Source: Aphelidium insulamus
Taxonomy: Eukaryota; Aphelidiomycota; Aphelidea; Aphelidiaceae
Reading direction: 5' to 3'
Assembly (NCBI GenBank): GCA_036784855.1
Contig: JAZDSV010000016.1
Span: 224,001-288,000 of the forward strand
DNA length: 64,000 nt
In this document: one piece after another, positions 34,866 to 45,293 of the stretch
Numbering within the stretch: position 1 is the stretch's first letter
How the letters are laid out: the number at the start of each line of letters is the position of its first letter
Position numbers and translations under genes: made by a program
Notes under the pieces: generated by a model
Told to the model about the DNA's origin: nothing
The model's database searches: none
What the model saw: the letters and a program-made list of their open reading frames with translations, nothing else

Positions 34866-35980
34866 ATGTCTCTACAACAGCTCTTGCGCACTCACTCGCC
34901 GGCCATTCCGAAAGCAGTTAATGCTGACGAAGTGAGAACACATTTGGAGGATGCTATTAAAACTACTCAACGCTCACTCAATGATAAATACGACCAAGTG
35001 GCCATTTTTTGTTGCCACTGGACAACCGACGACACTAAAGCTCATCTTGATTGCGAGCTCTTCAGCCAAACGATGTCGACCATGGCCGCCGAGTGCACTG
35101 AGCGCACTATTTACATTATTTCGGCAGATGACGAATTTGACGACTGGGTTAATGCGTGTCGAACCACCAGGATTACATTGGACAAGTCGAAGCGATCGCT
35201 CTTCATCTTCTTCTACGCTGGCCATGCTACCAAGTCCTCGACGTCAAGTTCACTCATTCTGACAGCATTGTATGAGGACGACGAGAAAGATGAACATTTC
35301 CGGACTCAAAGAAATTTTGCGCGGATCAATGATTATCTCATGGACTCTTCTCGTGACAACCCGCTTATGGATGTTCTCATGGTTGTCGATTCGTGCTGTG
35401 CTTCTGTTGGCGGTCGAGGAGCTTCGATAAGCGGTGGACGGGTCGAGTTTGTCGCCGCGACAACTGAAACAGGAACTGCAAATGCCAGGCAAGACGGTCA
35501 AACATTTACACAAGCATGGTGCGATGCAATAAACAAAATGTGCACGAGTCAGCCAGATTTCACTACGGATGATATGTAAACAAGGTCAATGATGACCCTA
35601 AATTGGCACAGTATCCGCGCTTATTTGTGAAGCACCAAGGACGGGGGCTGCCGATTACATTCTCCAAGTGGCACGATAATGACGAAGTTACTGCTCGACC
35701 TGCAAGACCGACTCATTTGCCGATGGTATTGGTCCCGTTTCATCTTCATGAAAGTCCGAGCGATGATGCGGTCGCCAATCTGGCCAACTATTTGAAGACA
35801 TCCGAGAATCCTGTTTCGATTGTCGGTGCTGTACCTGTTGATTCGACTCTGCTTTTAATCGAGATGCCCGAAATATTGCTGGACTTTCTCCACTTGAATC
35901 GATGCTATGTCGTGCTATGGCCGGTGCCCAAGACTTTGAATATTGACCGAAACATGTGGATTGGGGCCAAGACACACTGA
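34866..35980 (+). pseudogene. Caspase-like (peptidase C14 family) gene interrupted by a one-base frameshift
   Basis: Two overlapping frames, 34866-35579 (237 residues) and 35581-35980, form one caspase-like protein. The first carries a hydrophobic strand plus catalytic His in SLFIFFYAGHA, and the nucleophile Cys strand in VLMVVDSCCAS, followed by VEFVAATTETG and FTQAWCDAINKM. The second continues with LAQYPRLF, the usual end of the fold, and ~120 more residues. The first frame stops at a TAA (35577-35579); one missing base near 35575 would explain the shift. I tried splice pairs around the junction and none restores phase. It could be a recent pseudogene, a sequencing or assembly error, or programmed frameshifting. 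Such proteins belong to the metacaspase/paracaspase-like clan; substrate unknown. Confidence 0.7.
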
Positions 35981-36530
35981 AGCAAATACCACTGCAAAGT
36001 ACGTATGCGTAGAGTTTATTCCTGTTTCATGTCAATGTTAAGTGCGCGCTGACAAGTTTAAAGTGTGTTTTGGCTACTTCTTGTCGCCAGGTCGACGCTG
36101 CGCCATTGGCCATGTGTAATATATATGTATATGTGTGTATCCATCTATATATGTAGACATTGTACGTGGTGCATTAGCGGGCGACGTCTAGGAGCCCGCC
36201 ACCGCCAAGTATATTTTTCTTTGATTTGAATTGCAGGGTGGTGTGCTTATGGAGACATTGTACGTGATAAGATGATTTCAGCCAAGGAGCGTTGTTTTGA
36301 TAATCTGAAAATTTTGGACAACCTCGCGGCTTCTGTCAGCATTCAGCGTGGCAGCGACTCTCATTAATTGGGCCGCCGCGCAGTAATTGACCTGCTTATA
36401 TAAACCCTTGAACCTTAAACTTCGGGGTAGGTTTGAAACCCCCTATTATTCACTGATTATTAGACAGGTCGGAGTTTATTTCGTCTCTTGCTATAGTTCA
36501 CACGTGGCTGTCAGACTACGGCACCCAGCC
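35981..36530. other. Intergenic region, no gene seen
   Basis: 550 bp between the caspase-like gene and the N-glycanase gene. Contains an AT-rich, TA/TG-repeat stretch near 36120-36165, and two near-identical copies of gacattgtacgtg (about 36157 and 36253). No coding frame supported. Confidence 0.5.
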
Positions 36531-38652
36531 ATGGACGACGCCGAGATCCGCGCCATTGCCCGCCGCGTCACCCAGCTGTGGACAGAGCGTGTGGCCACCT
36601 TGTCCTCTTCTGCAAGCGGCCAACGCAACACTGCGGCATTCTTGCAGCGGTTGCGTGACTACTCGGCGCATGTGCAGCGGTACGACAAATGCTGTGCTAT
36701 GCTGTGCTGCTATTACACGTTGTCACTTAATGCGCTTGTGGCAGCTACGAGGAGTGGCCGCTGCAGGAAAAGGCTCTGTCGGTGGTGCCGGTGGACAGGC
36801 TGCATGAAGAGGCACATGCGCTGATGGCCACCGAGCAGGCTCGTCCCGGTATCGCCGCCAACGGACTGTTTGAAGTTTGCCTGGTCAAGCGCCTTTTGCA
36901 CTGGTCAGTTCAATGTCCACGCATGCATATACATACGCATAACAAGACACCTGTGTGCAGGTTCAAGGCGGACTTTTTCAAGTGGGTCAACCAGCCGCCA
37001 TGTCCTCGGTGTGCCGCGGCTACGGTGGGAGCTGGTTCGGCGACTCCCACCGCGCAAGAGCAGCGGCACGGAGCTGGCCGCGTAGAACTGTACAAGTGTC
37101 CGCAGTGCTCACAAGCAGTACGCTTTCCGCGCTACGGGCATGTTCTCGTATCATATTAGCTGTTTAAATCTAATTGGGCAGTGACCCTGCCAAGCTGTTG
37201 GAGACGCGCCAGGGTCGGTGTGGCGAGTGGGCCAATGTGTTCACGTTGCTTTGTCGGGCGCTTGGCTACGAGGTGCGGCATGTGCACGACTGGACAGATC
37301 ATGTCTGGACCGAGGTTTATCTGGAGAATTTGGCGCGATGGGTGCACTGCGACTCTTGTGAGGCCGGCAAGTCTGTAGTGATTTTTTGCATGTTTGTACA
37401 TATAACTGACAAGCATTATTAGCATTCGACGCACCGCTGATATACGAGAGTGGTTGGGGCAAAAAGCTGTCATACGTTATCGCTGTGTCGGGCAAGCATA
37501 TTGACTATCTGTATTTAAGAGTACAGATTAAAATTTGCTGCAGTTGATGAGACGGTGGATGTGACTCGCAGGTACACTGTGCACTATGCCGAGACGGTGA
37601 AGAGGCGCACAGAGGTGCCAGAGCACTGGCTGGCGCAAACAATACTAGCTGAAAACAGCCTTAAATTTGCCTCGTTTGCCGCCGACAAGCAGGCACTGCT
37701 GACAGTGCGCAGGCGGGACGAAGAACGGGAACTGTCTGAGGCAGGTCTGCGCACGCCCTCAGCCGCAGAAGGCATCGGCCGCCAATCGGGCTCGGTGGAG
37801 TGGCGAACGCTGCGCGGTGAAATCGGCCACCTCACCGACGGCAATGTGGATGTGTCGCGCTTGATCACGCAGCGAGTAATATTCGCGCTGGACGGCGAGG
37901 CGGCCAGTCGATCGTCGGAGGCGCTGCAGCTCGTTGGCAGTGCCAAGATGCACAACACTGAACTGATCTTGACGCCGGCGCTCAGGGATCAAGTGGGCGC
38001 CGCGTGGTTGCGCGAGACTGTTTCAACCAGTGCCAGTTTTATGGTGGAGTTCTCGTTCAGAGTGGACAGGGCAGGACAGTCGGGTGGTGCAGACGGGCTC
38101 GCCGTTGTGCTGCAGAGCCAAGGTTCCGGCGAGGTGGGCGAGGGCGGGTGTGGACTCGGCTATCAGGGCATACCCAGGAGGTACATTATACACCGTTGTA
38201 CACCGTTTTGTCTGACCTACTCACATCATATCAGTGTGGCCGTAGAGTTCGACATGTACTGCAGCGCCGACCACTGCAACGATCCGGACGACAATCACAT
38301 CAGTGTGCAGACACGCGGCACCCAGCCCAACTCGGCGCACCACTCGCACTCACTGGCATGCACCACGGCCTCGTCACTACCGCCACTATCATCTGGCGCC
38401 ACTTACCACTCCATGGTGCTGTACAGCCACGACAAGCAGACGCTGTACGTGTACCTCAGTGATGCCAATGCCGGTGACACTGACCGCAACTACCTGCCCG
38501 TGCTGCGTGTGCTCAACTTCAATTTGGCGCGGACCCTGGGCGACTCTGTCAACTGCTGGGTGGGCCTGACAGCGTCCACTGGCGGCCTCAGCCAAGCACA
38601 CATAATCCCATCACTGCGCTGCTGCCTTGTCCGGCGTGGTCCACAACAATAG
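36531..38652 (+). CDS. Cytosolic peptide:N-glycanase fused to a C-terminal L-type lectin-like domain
   Basis: Removes N-glycans from misfolded glycoproteins during ER-associated degradation. Exons: 36531-36679, 36745-36903, 36961-37137, 37182-37366, 37423-37491, 37544-38180, 38235-38652; 597 residues. The transglutaminase-like core has [12 protein letters not shown], Zn-binding CPRC and CPQC, and the catalytic Cys in [13 protein letters not shown]. The His is in [12 protein letters not shown] and the Asp in WVHCDSCE, with [14 protein letters not shown] and DVTRRYT following. After a linker, residues ~400-597 resemble an L-type lectin beta-sandwich: [39 protein letters not shown] and [13 protein letters not shown]. 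Animal PNGases have a PAW domain in this place. Three of six introns need GC donors to keep frame. Confidence 0.93.
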
Positions 38653-38800
38653 ACCATGTAAGCCATAACAAGCACCTGTCTAATCTGTCAAAGAGTGGAA
38701 CTAGGTGATGTCAACTCTTGTTCTCAGTACATAGCAGATAGAAACAACCTACAGAAGAGACACGCACCGAAGAGATAAATCGAAAACAGTTGTATATTGA

Positions 38801-40129
38801 TCAGTGGCCCACGGCTGAGCGCTTCACAAACACCTCGGCCAGGCATGGCAAGTCGCGGCCAACATCCGTGCCGCCGTCAGACACCCGGAGACCCTCTATC
38901 CGCTGCACCCCGGGCGACAGCGGAAACAGTCGCACTTCGCACTGCCTGGACTGGCCGGGCTGCAGTTCACCGACGCTGATGTGTGCCGCACCGACCAGCA
39001 GCACGGCACTCATCTTGGTCTTGTTGGCGGTGAGCTGCACGTCCATCGCACTCCCGCGGCCGCTATTGGTCACCAGGAGCTGGATGGAGAACGGGGTCTC
39101 GAGCAGGACTTCCGCGGGAACACTGACCACACTCACCTCAATGAGGTGTGGCCGGGGCTGTTTGCGGGCGAGCGGCGTGGTCTGCAGCCGACCAGTCTCG
39201 CCCATCGCCGTGCGCCACACCATGCTCAGCTTGCCGATGGTGGCGGTGCTGGTGGCTGCAGAAATTACTCCGTTGCCATCATGATCAGGTGTAGGTGTCG
39301 GCGCCGGACTGAGCAGGAACAGGTACTGTCGCACATCCTGCGGACTGAGATACACGCCACCCTCTGGCACGTCGTCCACGTTCAGGTCCGTGCAGACCAG
39401 GTGTTCGGCCGGCTCAAAGGTGATACGGTCCAGTAGCATGGGGGTGCGTGTCACGTTCTGCAGCTGCGCCTCGCAAAACAGCCGCCCGTCGCCCAGCTGG
39501 TCGATGAACTTGGTCTTGACCGCCAGCGGGTTCAGCACCTGGAACTTGTATAGCTTGCGAAAGGTCTGTCGCTCCCCGCCAATACCACCCTGACTGGCAG
39601 CAGTAGCCGCCGCCGAGGTCACGGAGCACAGCAGCTGGTGCAGACCGACGTCCTTCATCTCATGGCTGATGACAAACTCGATGGTCTGGCCGGGGAGTAG
39701 GTTGGCCACCGGTTCGGCCGAGGTGTCGGACAGGCACAGTCGCTGTGACGCCGTCTGCAGCTCCGCCTTGAACACGACGTCGCGCGCTGTTGTGCCAGCA
39801 GTTGCGGCTGCAGGCGGCACGCCGGTGCCACTCGTGGGCAGAGCGGGTTCGACATCATTCTTCACCAGGAGATATGTGCACAGCGTCTCGCCGAGGTAAA
39901 TGTTGCCGAAATTAATGGGGAAGAGGAGCAGGTCGCCGGGGCCGGTGCCCGTCTGCTGGCCCAGCACGGGATTGGCGCCCAAGACGGTGTGTGGTGTGAG
40001 AGGGTGACTATCCGCGGCAGTAGAGGCAGTGTCAAGCGCAGGTGGAGGTGGTAGCAGCACTGGCACCAGTGTGTCCGTGTGGGCAAAGCTGGGCCTGGCC
40101 AGGCGCATCACCTTGAGCGTAAGCGGCAT
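38801..40129 (-). CDS. TRAPPC13: TRAPPC13 homolog (TRAPP complex subunit)
   Basis: Subunit of the TRAPP tethering complex acting on Golgi Rab GTPases. Single exon, 442 residues from the ATG at 40129. That start gives MPLTLKVMRLARPSF, matching the family N-terminus; the open frame extends 20 codons further up without support. Family signatures: LLLFPINFGNIYLGETLCTY, GQTIEFVISHEMKDVGLHQL, RKLYKFQVLNPLAVKTKF and the SPQDVRQYLFLL segment. The C-terminal Ig-like part has SIQLLVTNSGRG and ends with GLRVSDGG. Two beta-sandwich regions are usual for this family. It is convergent with the N-glycanase gene (148-bp gap) and its upstream region faces the ankyrin gene at 40415. Confidence 0.92.
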   Translation of the reverse strand: MPLTLKVMRLARPSFAHTDTLVPVLLPPPPALDTASTAADSHPLTPHTVLGANPVLGQQTGTGPGDLLLFPINFGNIYLGETLCTYLLVKNDVEPALPTSGTGVPPAAATAGTTARDVVFKAELQTASQRLCLSDTSAEPVANLLPGQTIEFVISHEMKDVGLHQLLCSVTSAAATAASQGGIGGERQTFRKLYKFQVLNPLAVKTKFIDQLGDGRLFCEAQLQNVTRTPMLLDRITFEPAEHLVCTDLNVDDVPEGGVYLSPQDVRQYLFLLSPAPTPTPDHDGNGVISAATSTATIGKLSMVWRTAMGETGRLQTTPLARKQPRPHLIEVSVVSVPAEVLLETPFSIQLLVTNSGRGSAMDVQLTANKTKMSAVLLVGAAHISVGELQPGQSRQCEVRLFPLSPGVQRIEGLRVSDGGTDVGRDLPCLAEVFVKRSAVGH

Positions 40130-40414
40130 GTAATATTCAATGAAGATCAGCGCCAGTAAATCCGCCACGTCTGACACCATCAAAATCACAGTGACATGTG
40201 TGTGAAAAGACTTCTATCTTACATACATAGTTATAGCAAGGCCCATACAGTGCGCACTATGTGCCTGTGCATGTTCCTGTGCATGTGACGTGAGCGCGCT
40301 CCAGATTATGCATCCTCGATCGGCCAATCACCGTTCAATGATGCGATCAAGATGCAGGCAGACGCAAGCTGCAGCACGGTTGGTTCTTGCTCATTTCAGA
40401 AGAAAGATACAAAC

Positions 40415-41559
40415 ATGCTAATATTTGTGCGCTTCCTGTTTTTGGGCCACGCTCTTTCCTCGATTGCCTTCGCTCAACCAAATCTCAGTCTGCCTGCGTC
40501 ATACTTTGACACGTATGTGCCGCAGGGACTAACAAGCAGCTTCCCGCTTACGCCGCCAGAATTGTACATGCAAGAATTCTCGAGGATGTGCATGGCGGCA
40601 CGGGCAGGCGATGCAAAGAGCGTGCAGCAAATGCTGGAACGAGGGATGTCTCACAACAAGCGCGGCATGCGCGATCAACGCCCCATTCATATGGCAATTC
40701 TTGCTGGTGCCAAGGCAGTCGAAACTATTGCTGTTCTGCACGACTACGGCGCAAATCTGGACGCGATTTGGGGCTTCTGGACTCCTCTCTTAATGGCCAT
40801 TGAATTGAATTTGATTGATGTCGTGCAGGAACTGCTTACTTGCGGGGTGGATGTTAATCTTCGTATCAATGGAGTTTTGCCGCCGCTACTCTTTGCGCTT
40901 AATTTGAGACATTGGGACATGGCGGAGCTGCTGATACGGTCGGGTCGAGTGGAGGCTTTTTCGAGCGACGATAACTTACCAACGAAGCGGAAGGCCATCC
41001 ATGCCGCATCATTTGCGGGCCAGTCCAAACTAGTGCAGCTCATGCTGACATACGGAGCAAGCATTACGGCGCAAAATGGTCGTGGAGAGCAAGCTATTCA
41101 TTGTGCGGTTATGGCGCCGGAAAATTCCGTCGCGACGGTCAAAGTGCTGCTAGAAGCCGGCGCTGATCCACTAGCTTGTGTCGGGAAAGCGATTTATCCT
41201 TACGCAACAAGCATCGTAGTAGACGACATATATGTGGACTCGAAGGAACTCGCAAATCTTGAACGCGAATATCAATCTTCCTTGCAACGAAGTGATGGGT
41301 CATCGGCAAGTATTGCTGCAGATCTGCGAAATTTAAAAGTTCGAATTTTAAAAAGTATCAGTCAAACCATTTGCTTCACAAAGGATTGAGCTTTTCGTTG
41401 TCTGGTGCTGATCATGATGGGGATGAGATCATAACGTGTAGAACTGCACTGGATGTAGCGCTTGAAATTCACAATGATGCAGTTACAAATGTATTGCAAC
41501 AAGAAGCTCGACTCAGAGGCTCGAAAGCTGGCGGGTGGCGCAGGAGCAAAACAGTTTAA
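40415..41559 (+). CDS. Secreted ankyrin-repeat protein A
   Basis: Exons 40415-41354 and 41384-41559, 371 residues, if the 29-nt stretch gtatcag...acaaag is an intron; otherwise a one-base frameshift splits the gene. A signal peptide (MLIFVRFLFLGHALSSIAFA) precedes ASYFDTY, a motif shared with protein B (ARYFDTY) next door. At least five ankyrin repeats follow: RPIHMAILAGAKAVETIAVL, WTPLLMAIELNLIDVVQELL, LPPLLFALNLRHWDMAELLI, KAIHAASFAGQSKLVQLML and QAIHCAVMAPENSVATVKVL with LEAGADP. Secreted ankyrin proteins are rare outside pathogens and symbionts; here secretion rests only on the predicted leader. The ATG at 40352 upstream in frame would hide the leader, so 40415 is preferred. Confidence 0.8.
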
Positions 41560-41695
41560 GCTGCTTGCTATTTAAAGGCTAAATAAAGAGCACGACGTTA
41601 ACCAATCATTTGCTTGCATCCATTAGCCAATCATAATTGACACCCAGACATTGCAGTATGCACCCCTGCAAACAAGAATTTGTTCAATCTTTACA

Positions 41696-42901
41696 ATGCA
41701 CCAAAACGCGCTGCTTGCTGCCGGCTTCATCGCCAGCCTGATATCGCTTGTTGTGTGCGTGCCACCGCTCCCTCTCCTCGATGCGCGCTACTTTGATACC
41801 TACTTGGCCTCATCCAAGAACAGTATCGTTTACTGCACTGAATATTGCAGCGAGGCGGTATTGATGGCCGATGCGCACTACGTTTATACAAAATCAGAGT
41901 CTTCCGAGAACGATATTGTTGATTGCACTGAATGCACCGAGGCGGTAATGGTGGCCGATTCGCGCGACATTGGTACATATGCGGTCTCTTCCGAGAGCAG
42001 TATCCTAAAATTCACTGAATGCACCGAGTCGCTGTTGATGACAGCGCGTTACGGATTAGTGCCACAATTGCAAGAGGCACTAGCTGATGAGAAATGTTGT
42101 GCCAGTTGCCTCGGCGCACGTGGTGAGCAACCTATTCATATGGCAGTGTTGGCAAGTGAAAATGCAATTGCCACAATTTCAACTCTGCTGCAAAATGATG
42201 CAAGATTGGACTTGAATGCACTGTGGGGCTACTGGACTCCACTTCACATGTCAATCGCTATGGGCAAGGTTGAAATTGCCCGGTTTTTGATAGATCATGG
42301 GGCGAGTATAGAACGGAAAGGCGGTGTCGCAGACTTGACACCGCTGCAGGCAACACTAAATCTGGACCTGTGGTCACTGGCCAAGTATTTGATAAAAAAG
42401 GGCGCAGATGTTAATGCTCCATACAAGCAGTACGGATACGCACATACAACCCACATGCCCATCAACGTGGCCGCTAGTGCAGGCAAAGCATCTATAGTTT
42501 CTATCATGCTCACGCATGGTGCTAAATTGGAGTCTCGGCGCAATACTGGCGAATTGCCCATTCACGATGCGATAATGGCGGACGAAGGCTCATACAAAAC
42601 TGTCAAGGTCTTACTGGATGCCGGCGCCAGTCCTCGTTCTGTAGTAGGTTTTGCTACTCCTGTGCCATCTGCAGATCAAGATACAACGACGCATGAAATT
42701 CATCTACCAAATGCTCGAATTAAGCACATAATGAGCGATGCAATGCGCCGGAAGTCTCGTTATTTACGGTCCACCGAGATAAAGTCTAATGAATTGACTG
42801 CAATTGACGTGGCAGAGAGATTCCGCAATGTTGAAGTGTTAAACTTGCTTCGCGCGAGACTGCAAGCAGAAAGGAGGTACAGCAGTACAAGATTTCAATA
42901 A
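41696..42901 (+). CDS. Secreted ankyrin-repeat protein B with three internal Cys-rich repeats
   Basis: Single exon, 401 residues. Signal peptide AGFIASLISLVVCVPPLPL, then DARYFDTY as in protein A. Residues ~38-118 hold three copies of a ~30-residue unit: SSKNSIVYCTEYCSEAVLMA, SSENDIVDCTECTEAVMVAD and SSESSILKFTECTESLLMTA; protein A lacks them. Ankyrin repeats follow (QPIHMAVLASENAIATISTL, WTPLHMSIAMGKVEIARFLI, TPLQATLNLDLWSLAKYLIK, MPINVAASAGKASIVSIML, LPIHDAIMADEGSYKTVKVL). The C-terminus has TAIDVAERFRNVEVLNLLRA, equivalent to the end of protein A. Tandem duplicate of A, with a 136-bp gap. A third decayed copy lies at 44690-45250. Confidence 0.87.
   Translation: MHQNALLAAGFIASLISLVVCVPPLPLLDARYFDTYLASSKNSIVYCTEYCSEAVLMADAHYVYTKSESSENDIVDCTECTEAVMVADSRDIGTYAVSSESSILKFTECTESLLMTARYGLVPQLQEALADEKCCASCLGARGEQPIHMAVLASENAIATISTLLQNDARLDLNALWGYWTPLHMSIAMGKVEIARFLIDHGASIERKGGVADLTPLQATLNLDLWSLAKYLIKKGADVNAPYKQYGYAHTTHMPINVAASAGKASIVSIMLTHGAKLESRRNTGELPIHDAIMADEGSYKTVKVLLDAGASPRSVVGFATPVPSADQDTTTHEIHLPNARIKHIMSDAMRRKSRYLRSTEIKSNELTAIDVAERFRNVEVLNLLRARLQAERRYSSTRFQ
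41810..42055 (+). repeat. Three tandem ~90-nt coding repeats inside ankyrin protein B
   Basis: Units start near 41810, 41900 and 41989 with tcatccaag or tcttccgag and share cactgaatgcaccgag or similar. Period about 90 nt, in frame, so they add ~30-residue modules. The third has lost one of the Cys codons. Confidence 0.8.
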
Positions 42902-43093
42902 AAAGTATTTGAATACTCTAAGGCAAAATGCTTTGCGCACATTTATTTGAATTTTTACACGCCGCGTTAACTCACTCGCACACCGCATTGACATTAAATT
43001 TGCGTACACGCCAAACAAATTAAATGTGTGGGAAAATGCTTAGCCATCCTCTAAATAGTAATAATAATACTCTGGAATAGACATCAGTATCTT

Positions 43094-43455
43094 ACTGATC
43101 AGCGACAGAGCGTGCAAGTTCCACTATATCTGCATCCTGCTCCGCTTCAAGTGCCTCTTTGCGCAACAGCATTTCCACCAGCTCATGCGCCACCTCGTCG
43201 CACCGCTGGTCCGTTTTGCTAGATGCATCTTGCAGATGATGAGTTACACCTTACGACGGCGCCTATTCTGGCTACCCGCCACCGTGGCAGCAACATGAGA
43301 AGACTATTTAGAAGTTCGAGACGGTCAGAGAGCTCTTTGGGGCCGGAAAGTGGTAAAAACTTATGAGTCAGGATGTCTATCTTGTCCTAATAGTGCAGCG
43401 CGTCGCGAGACAAGACGAGAAGCAGCAGGTCTTGATCGTAGTGATGAATTGATTG
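43094..43455 (-). pseudogene. Decayed copy of the 3' part of HGH1
   Basis: Matches the end of the intact HGH1 gene at 45294-45730, including tcagtatcttactgatcagcgac, the run ctttgcgcaacagcattt and caccagctcatgcgccac (cacctcgtcgcaccgctg), and later gaagcagcag and cttgatcgt. Numerous deletions and frame changes destroy the reading frame. It sits just after the intact ankyrin gene B, the mirror image of the decayed ankyrin copy beside intact HGH1. Confidence 0.82.
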
Positions 43456-43843
43456 ATCCATTAAACGTATCTAACCATTACGCTGCACCAAAATATGGTT
43501 CAGTTCAGTGCTGGACTCCATGCGGAGTAAAGCGGTGTGGTCAGCCGTTGCACTGCGTGAAACGTTTGCAAGTACTGCTGCCGCTTGTGGATGTCGTAGT
43601 ATTGGACGCAGCTCCAGTGTGAATATGCCGAGTTGAGCCAAGTTGTCACGGAGTTGAGCACGTTACGCCTACCTAGCCAGATAATGTCGGAAGCGGTGGG
43701 CAATGTCATCACGCGTACCACATTATCGACAGTCGGCACAGTCTGTCCCAAGAGCATAGATGACATAGTTTAATGTTATTGGAAATTAATTTGATCAATT
43801 TTATTATGCTATTGAACGCTCCCATTTCGCGCGGCCTGGACAC

Positions 43844-44359
43844 TTATACAGCAGTGAAGCAATGTACCTTGGCGTGACTCGTTGAGCACGGCGGGTCCTT
43901 TTTGAAGTCGTAGGTGTTGGTGACGTCCTTCACCGTGCACTCTTTGGTAAAGAACGTGACATTTGCGCCAATGTTTTCAGTGCACGTGGCCCGGATGTTG
44001 CTGTAACACTTGCCGTCAGCCAAATAGATAATGGAAGACGTCGCCTTGCCCTCCTCACACTTTGGCGATTCAAAAAAAGTGACAGAGAGGTACTTTTTGC
44101 CGGGTGTTAGTTTTCGTGTGGGAGCATACAACGTGGCCGTTTTGTTTTTGCACGTAGTGAACTGCGTTTTCTTGTTGTCGACTAAACATTCGTCGGCGTT
44201 GCAGATGGATGAGTCGGAGCGATAACGCTGTGCCAAGACAACTACACCAGCGCCACACTTTGAGGCTCCCTCAGTGCGCACCAAAGTGATAGCAGCGCGG
44301 TTGTCAATCTGCGCGCTTGCAATACCGGCAAAGATTGCGAGTACAATTGCTGACTTCAT
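43844..44359 (-). CDS. Small secreted cysteine-rich protein
   Basis: Single exon, 171 residues. Clear signal peptide MKSAIVLAIFAGIASAQ. The mature protein has ten or so Cys, spaced as SKCGAG, SICNADECL, TTCKN, PKCEEG, GKCYSN, ATCTEN, KECTV and PPCSTS. Several N-glycosylation sequons (NKT, NVT). It does not share motifs with the CDGV-type family elsewhere in the window, and I recognise no domain. A putative TATA-like tatagttaaaa lies ~55 bp upstream (about 44417). It is embedded between the two halves of the ankyrin/HGH1 duplication, so it may have arrived or been trapped there. Confidence 0.82.
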   Translation of the reverse strand: MKSAIVLAIFAGIASAQIDNRAAITLVRTEGASKCGAGVVVLAQRYRSDSSICNADECLVDNKKTQFTTCKNKTATLYAPTRKLTPGKKYLSVTFFESPKCEEGKATSSIIYLADGKCYSNIRATCTENIGANVTFFTKECTVKDVTNTYDFKKDPPCSTSHAKVHCFTAV

Positions 44360-44689
44360 TGTTCGGATTGTTCAATTGATTTGAGTGTTGTATATTGTGT
44401 ACAGTGGCTGCCTTTTATAGTTAAAAAGTGTACTTAAAATTGACGTCAGCGGACTTTGTTCAGCTAATCGGGAGCGAAGTAGATTTGGCAACGTGACTAG
44501 CGTGCGCCAATCGGCATCCAGAAATCTTGGCAACAAAATACGTCATGTGTTTCCATTTTTAGCAACAATTATAGTTGCTAGAAGCAGCTGGTGCGGCTCA
44601 ACTCGATCTTGTGTCACTACAGTTGTCAATAAAGGTCGTTAATTTGCCAAAGAACGTAGTACATTACAGAAGCTCGCTGATTGTTTGTA

Positions 44690-45250
44690 ATGCGACATTG
44701 AACTTGAATGCACTGTGAGGCTACTGGACTCCGCTTCACATGGCAATCGCCATGACAAAGGTTGATTTTGCCAGTTTTTAATACTCCATGGGGTGAATAT
44801 TGACTTAAAGGCGGTGTACGGATACGCACATATTTACAATTCTCATGCCCATCGACGTGGCCGATCGCGCAGGCAGGCCTTCTCTCGTACAACGGCGCCA
44901 AATTGGAGTCTCGGCGCAATTGCTTATTCACGATGCAATTGGCTGATCAAGGTTGACTCGGAATGTCAAAGTTCTACTGGATGCCGGTGCCAATATTACA
45001 ATCCTCGTTCTGCAGTAGTTTCTGCTATGCCATTGCCGTTTGCACATCAAGATAACGTCTCGAATTATTGACATAACGAGCGACTTATTGCCCCGGAACT
45101 CTCGTAATTCATGGTTCACCAAGAAAAATTCAAGGAATTAATTTGAAGAACAACGTGCTCATGACAAAGCAGCGAGCCTATTTTTCAGCAACGCTATCGA
45201 GATATTGACTTCCGCGAGACTGCAAGCAGAAACAGCAATACAAGAATTTA
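44690..45250 (+). pseudogene. Decayed third ankyrin gene, homologous to protein B
   Basis: Aligns to 42200-42900. Shared strings include cttgaatgcactgtg and ggctactggactcc, gtacggatacgcacat, aaattggagtctcggcgcaa and gcgagactgcaagcagaaa. The first Trp codon of LWGYW has become TGA (ctgtgaggc), and several deletions shift the frame. The region corresponding to the signal peptide and Cys-rich repeats is absent. Downstream sequence runs straight into the intact HGH1 gene, as it does in the left copy into the HGH1 relic. Confidence 0.85.
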
Positions 45251-45293
45251 ATAGAAAGCATTTGAATACTCTAATGGAATAGATATCAGTATC

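Noticed and set aside
35576-35620. Intron joining the two caspase-like frames
   Set aside because: The gtaaac donor and the cacag acceptor give the wrong phase, and other pairs remove the conserved AQYPRLF strand.
43500-43766. 88-codon minus-strand frame (starts SSMLLGQTVPTVDN)
   Set aside because: Lies next to the HGH1 relic, has no motif, no signal peptide and no paralog in the window; could be a small gene but cannot be supported.
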